Shown: positions 33,651-43,904, numbered from the stretch's first letter. The stretch: 64,000 bases of DNA from Phytophthora hibernalis (GCA_012656075.1 JAAKBF010000009.1:558001-622000), one strand, 5' to 3'. Translations and numbers: made by a program. The notes: generated by a model not told the origin, from the sequence alone.

Positions 33651-34910
33651 TCAAACGCGTAATTCATCAACCTTAATCGGACGGTTCTCCGCAAGTGACT
33701 TGTTCGCGGCCAGAGCAAGCAACAAGGCCTCACGACCATCGTCACCGCCAACGGGAACTGAAGCATCATCCGACGTGCACACACGGATGAACGCTTCCAT
33801 CTCCGCCACATAAGCGTCCATGTAGCGCTCAAGGAAGAAATTCAACGGTAGATCGCGGCGCACGCTCTCACCCGTCGACACCACCACTTGGTTCGGGTAG
33901 CGGTTTCCACACGCCACGGATCCCTTCGATCCCAGAGCCTCCACGCGCTGGTCGTAGCCGTACGCCGCCTCGCGGCTGTTCTCGATGTAGCAGATCACCC
34001 CGTTGCGGAACTTGAGAAGCACCACAGCCGTGTCGATGTCGCCTGCCGCTGCGATGTCCGGGTTGACGCTCTGTGCCATGGCGTAGACCTCATCCACCTC
34101 GTCGCCGACCAGGAAGCGGGCCATGTCAAAGTCGTGGATGGTCATGTCACGGAACAGGCCACCGGAGCTCTTGATGTAGCTCACAGGCGGGGCTCCGGGG
34201 TCGCGGCTCGTCATACGAATCATGTTGACCTTGCCGATCTCATCGCGATCGATCGCCTCCTTGATGCGGACGAAGTTGGCGTCGAATCGGCGCTGGAACC
34301 CGATCATGAGCTTTACACCAGCATCATTCGCCTGTAGGATGACAACAGCAAGTCATTGCATGGACATCAGACTGCAGAATTTATAGCTAGACATGTATCC
34401 ACAAGTGACGCACCGCCTTGATGGCCTTGTTGGCGACCTCGAGACTGAGATCCACAGGCTTCTCACAGAAAATGTGCTTCTTGTTCTTGGCCGCCTCGAT
34501 GATCTGCTCGGCGTGTTTGTCCGTGGGGAGCAGATGAGCACCGCGTCAATCTCCGGGTGGCTCAGCACTTCAGACGCATCGTTGGTCCAGTTGGGGATGC
34601 CGAAGCTCTTGGCGATCTTCTCGGCGCGATGGGGCTCCGTCTCCTGCAGCAGCAACAGCAATATCAAAAATGGTCAGCCTCGGCTCCCTCTACTGTACCG
34701 ACAGCAGCATCTTCAACCTACTCGAGCCGGCAGTTGGATGGTGTGCACGACGGCGCTGGTGCGCTGGACCCCGCGGGCGTGCACTTGGCCGATACGTCCA
34801 GCGCCCACGATGCCCACGCGCAACGGGCGGTCGGAGGCGACGGTGGCCATGGAGCGTTTGGACGAGAGGCTCAGGGCGAAGGTACGAGGCCGAAGGAGCT
34901 TCAAGGACAT
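33651..34910 (-). CDS. Gfo/Idh/MocA oxidoreductase (inositol 2-dehydrogenase-like), copy 2
   Basis: Paralogue of the gene at 28974-30133, on the same strand with the same three-exon layout: 34910-34722, 34643-34414 and 34331-33651 (introns 78 and 82 nt), about 366 aa. The start MSLKLLRPRTFALSLSSKR adds about 25 residues rich in Arg, Leu and Ser relative to copy 1, possibly a mitochondrial presequence; MATVASDRPLRVG is the alternative start. Motifs RVGIVGAGRIGQVHA, CEKPVDLS, GFQRRFDANFVRIKE and GGLFRDMTIHDFDMARFLV are kept. It shows the same CCCC-for-CCCCC break as copy 1 (forward GGGG 34525-34528). A stretch of about 223 bp is almost identical to copy 1. Confidence 0.9.
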
Positions 34911-35140
34911 CTGCGCTCTAGACGGGGAATTGCGTTGTGAGGAGCTCCAGGTTTGCGTGACGTCCAGCGCAAGTTGAAGTGGCAGTGATGTGTGAGTGCA
35001 CTTTCAGTTGTAGTCTGTTGGGTAGGTTTTGTCGCGGACCTGTCAAACGAACTGTCATTGCTGCTTCGCTAACAAGCACTGGAAGCACTGGTAGAGAGCG
35101 CGCGCAGGTTTATCTGATACCTTAGAGTCATTACGCGAGC

Positions 35141-36291
35141 ATGAGTGAAGCGAAGAAAGCATTGGAGAGCGCATCCCGCCGCGAGCTGCAGGCGCTGGCC
35201 AAGGAGCTGCAGCTTTGCCGTGCCAATGCCAAGTCGGATGTGATCCTGAGCCACGCCGTCCAGTTCCTGGACGGCCACCCGACGGACGGCGAGCAGCAGG
35301 TGCTGAGCGCACTGGGCGACAGCCCCAAGGCTGTGACCGACAAGACGAAGGACAGTCCCGAGACCAAGAAGCAGAGCCCCAAGAAGAAGGAGTCGACAAC
35401 GGTCGTTGCTGCCGTCAAGGAGACGAAGGAGCAGCCAGAGGACGAGCCCACCGTCACTGTGAAGAGCGTAACGAAGAAAACTCTAACACCGAGGCAGCTA
35501 AGGAGACGAAGAATGTGACGCCCAAGGTCAAGAAGAAAACCAATCAAGCGCCGTCGCCTGCGTCTGCAACCAAGTCAATTGCTACCACCACAGCGTCGCT
35601 TGCTGAGAGTCCGAGTGTGAAGGCCAAGAGCCCAAAACCAAGTGGGAAGGCTTCGACTGAAAAGTCGCCTATGAGCAAGAGCAAACCGTCGGAAGACGTG
35701 GTTGAGAAGAAGCAGGTGGTTGGAAATAAGGAGGAGGCCCCGGTGAGCAAGAAGCCCACACCGGTCGGCAGGAAGATGGATGTCAAGGCGCGCAAGGCTG
35801 TGGAAACATTTGTCAAATCGACCCCTGACTTGACGTTTGCGGGCGATTCGCGCGTGCGCTGCTCCACGACGGGCCATGAGATGAAGGCCGACCTGGAAGT
35901 GATCAACAAGTACATTACCGGCAAGCGCTACCAGAAAGCTCGCAACCTCAAGCTCTCGTTTGCAAAGTACGCGCCCATGTTCATCGATCACCCAGACGAG
36001 TCGAAGACGGAGATGCTGTGGTGTAACGTGACCGAGTCGGCTATTGCCCGCGACTTGAGGCGCGTCCAGGAGCACGTCGCCGCCCCCAAGTACCGTAAGG
36101 AGCTCCCCATTTGGAAAGAGCAGGAGGCCGCGAAGAAGAAGGCGGAGGAGGAGGAAGCACAGCGGCGAGCGGCGCGTATTGAGGCCGCCAAGAAGCGGAG
36201 GCTCGCAGCCGCGAACGGTGGCAGCGAAGACGCAGCCAAGAGCAAGCGGCCTACCAAGCGTGCGAAGACTGTCGATTCCGGCCGTAAGTAA
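35141..36291 (+). CDS. SURF2: SURF2-family protein with N-terminal SAP-like helix pair
   Basis: About 383 aa. The first 45 residues resemble a SAP-type helix-turn-helix (SRRELQALAKELQLCRAN, then KSDVILSHAVQFL). A long Lys/Ser/Pro-rich linker follows. The SURF2 core comes next (TPDLTFAGDSRVRCSTTGHE, then YITGKRYQKA and WCNVTESAIARDLRRVQEHV), then a Lys/Arg/Ala-rich C-terminus with nuclear-localisation-like clusters. SURF2 is a nucleolar protein of poorly known function. The frame breaks at AAAA 35477-35480, where five A residues keep the linker open. Divergent from Gfo/Idh copy 2, 230 bp between starts. Confidence 0.8.
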
Positions 36292-36496
36292 GTACTTGTA
36301 CCGGTAGACCAAACAAGCCATTGCTAGATAAAACGGGAAGTTTGTGTGCTTACCAGCACTTACATGCGTTTTCGACTTTGTAAGAGATGGCACCAGTCCA
36401 TGGCCCGTCACATGTAAGTTGGAAGATTCTGGAAAGTTAAGACTGTCCTGAGCAGCTTTAGGTTCACTTTTCAATATTACGTTCAAGCCACGCGTC

Positions 36497-37679
36497 ATGT
36501 TCGGAGGAGACGCCGCGCTGCCGTTCTCACGCCACTCGGACGTGCTGCACGGGCCCGTGCCCACAGACCCCACGGAGCTGGAGACCCTCGTGGCGGAGCT
36601 GAAGCGCCGGGGAAACGCTGCGTTCCAGCAGAAGGCGCTGGAGGAGGCCGAGGTGCTGTACACGCGCGCCATCGCCCTGAACGAGCGCAACGCGCAGCAG
36701 ACGCAGCACATTTTCTACGCCAACCGATCGGCTGCGCGCTGCTCCATGGGCAAGGCGGATAAGGCGCTGGCGGACGCCGATGCCTGCATCGCGCTGGACG
36801 CCGCGTACGCCAAGGGTTTTTCCGCAAGGCGCAGGCGCTGGTCAAGCTGGGCCGCTTCAAAGACGCATTGGCCGTACTGGACACCGCCAAGGCGCTGGAG
36901 CCCAGCAACAAGACAGTGAACACGTTGTACAGTAAAGTGCAGGAGATGGCCAAGCAGGAGAAGGAGGTACCGGCTCCAGCTGCCCCTAAGAAGGTGGTGA
37001 CGCGCGTGGACGTCGCCCAGACAAGCGCTGCACCGGCCAAACCAGCGGCGGCTGTCGTCGTGGACGAAGACGCGGAGATTGCGGGCCACATCCGCGGCTA
37101 CAAGAAGCTGGCAGACGGACGCGTGACCACCTTCTTCAACAATGAGCTCACGGAGGAGGCTAAGCAGCTCATTGGCGACATCGCCCCCAAGAAGGTGGAA
37201 GACCCCAACAAGGTGCAGATCAAGAACGTGGACGGAGGCTCGGCCTGGAACCAGGGCAACACGTTCGAGGAGAAGGACATGACGTCATGGGCCAAGGCCA
37301 AACTGGAGACGATCGTCTCGGGCGTCTCGGCGCCGTTGGACTCGGGCGAAGGTGTCGTGGCTTCCTTGGAAGTGTCGAACCTAGAAGGCGACGCGTCCAT
37401 TGCGGTGGTGCGTGGTGCCAAGCGCTACATCTTCGACTTTACGTTCACGTTGGCATGTACGTTGACGCAGGAGACAGCTCGGTGCCGGGCGAGCTCAAAT
37501 TCATGGATTTCAGCTCGGACTGCGGCGGCGACTACGACGTAGAGACCCTCGTGCCGTCTCGCTACCAGTCGGAAAATGGCAAGGCGCTGCACGCGGCGTT
37601 GAACTCGTCGTCATCGCCCTTTCGCCAGGCACTCGCTGTTGAGCTGGCCAAGTTCGTGCAAGAGTACCACACGTTCTAA
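36497..37679 (+). CDS. TPR protein with C-terminal Aha1-N-like domain
   Basis: About 394 aa in one exon. Residues 30-150 form TPR repeats (LKRRGNAAFQQKALEEAEVL, YANRSAARCSMGKADKALAD, KAQALVKLGRFKDALAVL) typical of Hsp70/Hsp90 co-chaperones. The C-terminal half resembles the N-domain of the Hsp90 activator Aha1 (GSAWNQGNTFEEKDMTSWAK, then VRGAKRYIFDFTFT and ELKFMDFSSD). The combination predicts an Hsp90-linked co-chaperone. Two one-base losses interrupt it: the T run 36817-36821 and GG at 37452-37453. The final residues (KFVQEYHTF) end at TAA. Confidence 0.8.
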
Positions 37680-37904
37680 GCTATAACACGATTACTCCGC
37701 GAGGCGAGTTCACCCGCGCTGTCGTTTTGGATCAATATTTACAGATACATTCATGAAGGTTTACGAATGTCATAAATATACGTTTGTACAGGTTTAAGGT
37801 ACTCTCCGCGTTGAATGGCGCTGGTCGTCGCATAGCCCGAAAAGCTCCGAACTCAGCGACACTCGCGGCCAGTGTATCCCCTAGGACATCCCCTTATTGC
37901 AATA

Positions 37905-38489
37905 ATGTCGGCTGTGGACGTGGCTTCCTCCTCTGCCCCCGCGAAGACGGACGAGGCCGGCAAGACGATGGTGGCTGTGGGTGGCATGCAGAACATGGCG
38001 TGGGCCTCAGACACGAGCAAGTTCGGCTTCAAGATGCTGGTCAAGATGGGCTGGTCGGCCGGCAAGGGCGTCGGCAAGGAGCTGCAGGGCCAGGCCACGC
38101 ACGTCAAGATCGCGCGTCGCTCGGAGAACTTGGGCGTGGGCTGCAGCCTCAAGCAGGCGGAGGTGCAGGGCTGGTCCGAGACAGCGGGCGGCTTCGCGGA
38201 TGTGCTCAAGACGCTCAACAAATCGTACGGCAGCAAGGGCAACTTGGCCACCGACAGCTCGGACGAGAGCTCCAGCAGCAAGAAGAAGATCAAGAAGAGC
38301 AAGAAGGAGAAGAAGGTGAAGAAGGACAAGAAGAAAAAGAAGAGCAAGAAGACCGAGAAGACCACCGTCTCCAGACGACTGCATTACCGCAAACGCCAAA
38401 CCAACAAGGACGCCAAGAGCTACGGCGCTGCTGAGATGGCTGCCATCCTGGGCGTCGCGTCCTCTACCTACAAGCAAGCGTCGGAGTAG
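37905..38489 (+). CDS. PINX1: PINX1/Gno1-like G-patch protein
   Basis: 194-aa single exon starting MSAVDVASSSAPAKTDEAG. The G-patch lies at residues 40-75 (FGFKMLVKMGWSAGKGVGKE, then NLGVGCSLKQ). After a Lys/Glu-rich region comes the PinX1/Gno1 C-terminal signature (HYRKRQTNKDAKSYGAAEMA, then AILGV). Known relatives bind the DEAH helicase Prp43 and act in rRNA processing; animal PinX1 also inhibits telomerase. The frame is intact. Confidence 0.85.
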   Translation: MSAVDVASSSAPAKTDEAGKTMVAVGGMQNMAWASDTSKFGFKMLVKMGWSAGKGVGKELQGQATHVKIARRSENLGVGCSLKQAEVQGWSETAGGFADVLKTLNKSYGSKGNLATDSSDESSSSKKKIKKSKKEKKVKKDKKKKKSKKTEKTTVSRRLHYRKRQTNKDAKSYGAAEMAAILGVASSTYKQASE

Positions 38490-38794
38490 ACATCAGCTGA
38501 GTAGGGGTTCTCCCATGTGTATGACTATTTAGAGCCGTCCGGGCCAATGCATGGCAAACTTTCATCTACTGCGGCCTTCCTCTTGCACCTCTGACGTCCA
38601 TTGCAGCCAAATTCTACAGCACTTTGAAAATGCATTTGCCTATGCGTCGCAATCCCTATACTTTTCCTGTTTGCAAAGTTCTGCAATATTTGATTACCTG
38701 CACATATGCATCAGCACGGGGACCTGTCAAATATGATATCAACGGCCACTGGTTGTGAAGAGCCATACTGGCATTGGTCAGCAGAGCAACTACC

Positions 38795-41700
38795 ATGGCG
38801 AGCGTTTTCGTGCGCAACCTGCCGTTTGGCGTGACGCAGGAGGAGCTGGAGCACGTGTTCAGTGACATTGGCCCCGTGAAGAAGATCGATGTCATCAAGG
38901 ACAAGGGCAAGCGAAAAAGCGAGATGCTCACGCGCGGCTTCGCCTTCGTCAAGTTGTACGTGCACCAGTCAGCCTCTCGCCAGTGTTGCCATCCAATGTT
39001 TAACCTGTTGTTGATGTTGCCGTTGTAGTGCTGTGGAGAGCGATGCGGCGACGGCCGTCGAGAAGCTCAACAAGACGGACTTCCAGGGCCGCAAGATGCT
39101 CATCGACTATGCCATGGACAAGAGCAAGCGCCGCGGACTCCTGCCAAGAACCAGCCTACACAGGAAGACAATCCTTCTGCAGTTGAGCAGATGCAGCAGG
39201 AGGATATCAAGATGGAGGAGCCCGAGCAGACGGAGGAGGAGAAGGAGAAGGCCAAGAAGGAGCGCAAGGCCGCCAAGAAAGCTGCAAAGAAGGCGGCCAA
39301 GATCGAGGAGAAGCTGAAGCAGGAGCAGGAGGCCATGGTTGAACCGAAAAGGAGGAGACACCGATCAAACTTAAACAGGCAGAAGTGAAGGTCAAGGTGG
39401 CCTCTGCTCCTGCAGCTAAATCTGCTGCCCACGTCCAGAGCGATCGCAATGCGCGTCGTCGACAGCACCGCGAGTTTCTGCGTGACGTGGAGCGCCGCAA
39501 GGAGGAGCAGGCCAGTGTGGAGGAGAAAGCGGTGTTGATCTTCGGTCTGGGTGCCGATGTGACGCAGAAGCACGTTCTCAAGAAGGTCAAGAAGATTGGT
39601 GCGGTGGATAAGGTAGAGATGAAGGAAGAAGCACGCACGGGAAAGACATACGCTTGGGTACAGTTCAAGTCGACGAAGGATGCGGCTCTGGCCGTTCCTA
39701 AGCTCGACCATCACATTTTCAAGGGTTCTATGCTGCAGGCGAAGAGTGCAGCCAACGCGGTTGTGGCTGGCGACAAGGGAAGCAGGCAAGCCGGGTCACC
39801 AGAAGCATGCTGCCGAGACGGAGGGATTGCGCCTTATCGTGCGAAACCTGGCTTTCCAGACCACGGACAAGGATTTGGAGAAGCTTTTTGACGTGCATGG
39901 CCCGCTGTTTGAGGTCCGCGTTGTCCGTATGCCCGTGGAGGAAGAGAATAAGATGAGCAAGGAGGAGGCGGCTGGAGAAACCGAGAGCGAACCTGTGCTT
40001 GGCCGCAGCCGCGGATTCGGATTTGTTCAGTACCGTGATGTGGCTGACGCGCGCTGCTGTGGAGAAGCTGAATGGAACAAAGCTTAAGGGGCGTGAGATG
40101 ATTGTGGATTTTGCCCTGTCCAAGACTAAGTACCTCGAACAGCAGAAAAAGCAAGAGGAAGAAGTGATAGCATCTGCTGCCCCGGAGAATGAAGAGGAGG
40201 AGGAGGCTAACAGCGGTGACGAGGATGAAGATCAGCTTGAAATGGGGACTGATGATGAAGTAGATGAAGATGAAGAGGATGATGCCAATGCTGACGACGA
40301 AGTGGAGTTGACACCAGCCCCCAAGGAGGACACGGAGGCCCAGCGTGACCGCACGCTGTTCATCCGAAACTTGTCGTTCCAGACGTCAGAGGACGGCCTG
40401 CGCGAGTTTTTCCAGACTTTCGGTGCCGTCGAGTATGCCCGTGTGGTATATGACAAGGGATCAGGACTATCTAAGGGCGTTGGATTCGTGCGGTTCAAAT
40501 CGGCTGACGTTGCTGCTGAGGTCCTGAAGTGCGGCGAGCAGCCGCAAGCTGACGATAAGAAGAAGAACAAGAAGGACAAGAAGAAGGAAAAACAGTTCAC
40601 GCTATCTGCTCTGGCCGATGGTGGAGATGATGCATTGACTCTTGATGGACGTCAGCTTATCCTGTCGCGTGCTGTGTCCAAGACTGATGCTGAAAATCTG
40701 GCAGACTCGAACGCTCGTGAGCGCCGCCGTCTGGACAAGCGTAACCTGTACTTAGCGTACGAGGGCACGCTCAACGTCAACAAAATTGCGGACGACGAGC
40801 TGGAGTTGCCGAAGATGGACATTGACAAACGCCGACGCGCCATCCGTGAGAAGAAGCTAAAGCTGCAGAACCCGATGTACTTCGTGTCCCCCATGCGTTT
40901 GTCTGTGCGTAACCTGTCCACAGCGCTGGATGATCGCAAACTGAAGAAGCTCTTCCACGATGCCGCGAGTGCTGGTGTGCGCGCAGGCAACGTGGATCGC
41001 ACGGAAATTAAGCCGGAGTTGCTGTCTAAAAGCAGCAACCCTCCTGTGAAAGTGCGCATGGCTAAGGTGGTGCGCGATATGGAATCGGCCAAGGCTGGGA
41101 AGGAGCCACGCTCACGCGGGTATGGTTTCGTCGAGTTCTCAGATCACTTGCATGCTATGGCCGCTCTGCGTATTCTGAACAACAACCCGAAGTACACCTC
41201 CTACGCGGCTGGTCGGGTATCAACTTCTGGGGCGGCGTCTGACAGCTCGAAATCTCGTCTTATTGTGGAGTTTGCTCTTGAGAACCACGGCAAGCTTAAG
41301 CTGCGCGAGAAACGTGCTGCTGACGCAGCCAAAAAGCGCGAGGAGGAGCGTGCGCTTAAGGAAGCACAGGGCGAAGACGGTGAAGACGCCGAAACGACTA
41401 AAAGAGCCGTGGCCAGCGCCAGCGTGAGAAGAAGAAGCTGCGCGCAGTGGCTAAGGCTGAAGCGAAGGATGAGGCCGAGGAAGGCAAAACGAAGACCAAA
41501 AAGGCAAGTAAGGTAGTCAAGGAAGTGAAGCAGCAGCCGAAGAAGCGGAAACGCACCGAGGCCTCGCAGGGTGATGCGGAGGCTGACGCGTTGGCTTCGC
41601 TGGACCAGACTGCACCGACCTCAAAGAAGGGCAAGTCGCTGTCTCGCAACCAGCGCAAGAACGTCAAGGAACAGCAGAAGGAGAAATCGTTCGAAGAGCT

Positions 41701-41803
41701 CGTGCGCAGCTACAAGAAGGATATTTTCGGCGAAAAACCTGCGGCTGGTGGTCCTTCAAAGGGAGACGATGATGCCAAGACGACTGAGCGCTGGTTCGAC
41801 TGA
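38795..41803 (+). CDS. RBM28: RBM28/NOP4-type multi-RRM nucleolar protein
   Basis: Large-subunit rRNA processing factor with several RRMs. Exons 38795-38955 and 39029-41803 (73-nt intron), about 980 aa after correction. RRM1: VFVRNLPFGVTQEELEHVFS and RGFAFVKF. RRM2: VLIFGLGADVTQKHVLKKV. RRM3: LRLIVRNLAFQTTDKDLEKL and RGFGFVQYRDVADA. RRM4: TLFIRNLSFQTSEDGLREFF and KGVGFVRFKS. RRM5: RLSVRNLSTALDDRKLKKLF and RGYGFVEFSDH. Acidic and Lys-rich linkers lie between and the tail is basic. Five frame breaks: GG 39135-39136, AAAA 39347-39350, GGG 39777-39779 (one extra), near 40053-40062 (GC dinucleotide loss or one extra base) and AAAA 41400-41403. Confidence 0.88.
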
Positions 41804-41969
41804 TTCGATTCTCGTTACTCGTGTGGAGACCAACTTCCATGGGAGGATACAATCACGACACCAGGACAAAACTGACGTGCAGCGACGATGACTTGTATGA
41901 CCGGAAATATAGACTGCTTTCATGAAAACCATGGTGTCTTCCTCCGTGTCCCCATCACGAGGCTCTGAT

Positions 41970-42215
41970 CTAATCATCCTCCCACCAGATATAGATTATC
42001 GTCTTCAGCTGATAGACACGCACGATCTCCAACTGATCTCCGAGCTCCTTGTCCCCTCAGACCTTGAGCACAGTTAATAGCCGGCGGCGATGGTGTTTCG
42101 CATTCGAAGCTTCGCTGACATCCGCATTCATCCAGTTGATGAGCGAGGGCCCCGAGAAGACGATAACCTGCTTGCTACCGCGATCTAGTACTAGTTGGTA
42201 AGTAGTGCGGGGCAT
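41970..42215 (-). other. Possible small ORF with one in-frame TGA
   Basis: On the reverse strand an ATG overlapping the Calx-beta gene start opens MPRTTYQLVLDRGSKQVIVF, then SGPSLINWMNADVSEASNAK and on to LLTVLKV. A TGA at 42059-42057 follows. The same frame continues for 28 codons (GDKELGDQLEIVRVYQLKTI and beyond) to a TAG. Both sides of the TGA look protein-like. It may be a pseudogene, a stop read through, a sequence error, or a chance frame antisense to a short forward ORF at 41922-42077. No family is recognised. Confidence 0.3.
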
Positions 42216-43101
42216 GGCTGCCGATGCGCGGCCGTGCACAGATTCCTTCGCATTCTTCAGTAGCGCGCCTCTTGTGGTGCAGCAGCCTCCACCGCATCGA
42301 TTATTGGTGGTCATCCCTGTGCGACGCGACTGTTGCTCCTGGCAGTGCGATTCCAGTGTCCGTATCACGTATTTCACCGCCCCCACGAGCACAACAATCG
42401 AGCCTGCAAGCCCAGGAGTAGACTTTGTCGAAGGTCGTGGTGCAGTCCTGTTCGACGTGGGCCAGCAACGTGCCCAGGTTGCAGTGGAGATCCTCCCCGC
42501 TCTAGTGGACGATTGGAAGTCGGTGGGCTCTGCACCACCTTTCCCGCGAGCGTTTGCAATTGTACTGGAAGCGCCGGCTAATACATCTGCGCTGGTTCGT
42601 GTGTCGACTGAGATCATCGTGGAGCCGGCACCTGTACACAAGGGCACCGTTATCCCAGCAGTAGCTTCGATCGTAAGCACGCCGTACACAGTTGCTGGAG
42701 TCCTTGCGATGGGGTTAGTGGCAATGGCAGTGTGGTGGTTTCGAGTAAGGCGTTGCAGTCTTCCTCGTCGGTCTCGGCCGTTCGAGTACAAAGTGCTGCT
42801 ACTGCCTCGACGGAATTCTGGAGCAAGCGAGGAAGCTTTGGTCTCGACGAGCAAGAAAAGCGGCGTTCGGCGCACCGCTCGGCGTGTCAGCCCGTTCAAG
42901 CACTGGAGAGCAATCGCGGAGCGTCATAGACACGAAGGGTCCGACCACGTCGTTCCAGAAGACGAAGGTGGCGACGAAGTTAGAGGTGGATCAAACAAGA
43001 CAAAGAAGGAGAAGGGGTCATCGGAAGACACCGAGGACGATAGCGAGCCAGAGAGGGATCTGAGAGAGCACCTGGCATCAATCCAGATCGCCAGTCGATA
43101 G
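42214..43101 (+). CDS. Calx-beta-like single-pass membrane protein
   Basis: 295 aa from ATG 42214. Residues about 50-145 read like a Calx-beta domain (TIEPASPGVDFVEGRGAVLF, then DVGQQRAQVAVEILPALVDD and FAIVLEAPANTSALV). One hydrophobic helix follows (YTVAGVLAMGLVAMAVWWF, about residues 153-172). The cytoplasmic tail is basic, then acidic (TEDDSEPERDL). Calx-beta domains bind calcium in exchangers and integrins. No cleavable signal peptide is visible, so the true 5' end may lie in an exon upstream: a GTAAGT donor at 42196 and a CTTCAG acceptor near 42260 exist on this strand. It is the last defensible host gene before the repeat region. Confidence 0.55.
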   Translation: MAADARPCTDSFAFFSSAPLVVQQPPPHRLLVVIPVRRDCCSWQCDSSVRITYFTAPTSTTIEPASPGVDFVEGRGAVLFDVGQQRAQVAVEILPALVDDWKSVGSAPPFPRAFAIVLEAPANTSALVRVSTEIIVEPAPVHKGTVIPAVASIVSTPYTVAGVLAMGLVAMAVWWFRVRRCSLPRRSRPFEYKVLLLPRRNSGASEEALVSTSKKSGVRRTARRVSPFKHWRAIAERHRHEGSDHVVPEDEGGDEVRGGSNKTKKEKGSSEDTEDDSEPERDLREHLASIQIASR

Positions 43102-43147
43102 CCCAGACTACATGTACTATAATAGTAGTAAGCTACGCAAAAACGGT

Positions 43148-43331
43148 GTTAAGAGGTTATATGATTGGCTGAATATACACCCATATATAACCAATAGGAA
43201 AAGTACAACACATCTTACTTCATAAGGATACTTACCAAGTAAGACACAATTTGCCGAGGGATGTTAAGCGGAGAGGACGCGCGGCATAATACCCACCTTG
43301 AAAGTCCTCTTCACTTCCAAACTGACGGCCA
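43148..43331 (+). repeat. LTR-like repeat, left inverted copy
   Basis: Begins TGTTAAGAGGTTATATGATT, with the TG start typical of copia LTRs. The same sequence occurs in reverse complement at 50821-50997, so the two copies bracket the copia remnant as inverted rather than direct repeats. If this is an LTR, a TCTTAACA-type end is reached at about 43499, which would give a repeat of roughly 350 bp. Confidence 0.75.
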
Positions 43332-43499
43332 AATAACTAGGCTAACATTTCAAATATGTACCGAAGAAACCTCCACGCACGATGAGCCCAGGACACAATA
43401 GGGGTGCACCTACTCTCGGGCTGGAGAAGTTCATGGGTCGGAATGGGGAATACACTATGTGGAGTTCCTGACCCACATTTGTGAGGGCCGTTCTTAACA

Positions 43500-43904
43500 G
43501 AGGTAGAATTGTAGAATATTCTACCAAGGTCCAGTGCCAGAGACACGCTGATACTAGTGGTTATCACGGTTAGAAAGTAAGTATGTTCCACCAACCAATC
43601 AATCAAACCTTCAGCTTTCAACTGTGAGGGTCTCGCTGATTCCCAGAACGTTTGATTGGCTGGTATTTGTCAGACACGGACGAGGGAGGACGACTGAAAA
43701 CGCGGTGTGATCGATGCTTCTGCTTGTCTTCCTCTCCCAAACAAACGCAGCAGCCAATCAGGTCAAACCTTCACCTCCTGCTCAAACCTTCGTCTTTTGC
43801 CGGAATGTTTGAGTTGAAAAACCGTACACGAAGGTTTGATCTTATTGGCTGCTCAAACATATTTTCCAACCGTGATAACCACTACTATCGTACAATTCTA
43901 CCTC
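43500..43904. mobile_element. Fold-back MITE-like element, about 405 bp
   Basis: The outer arms are perfect inverted repeats: GAGGTAGAATTGTA at 43500-43513 and its complement at 43891-43904. A second inner pair inverts about 20 bp (CTAGTGGTTATCACGGTT near 43555 against AACCGTGATAACCACTA near 43868). No open frame is inside, so it is non-autonomous. A clear target-site duplication is not visible. Confidence 0.5.

Noticed and set aside
42057..42899. 280-codon reverse frame across the Calx-beta gene
   Set aside because: Above about 42,215 it has no motif and mirrors the forward frame, which shows a Calx-beta domain and a clean membrane helix. Only the small part below 42,215 was kept as a doubtful feature.
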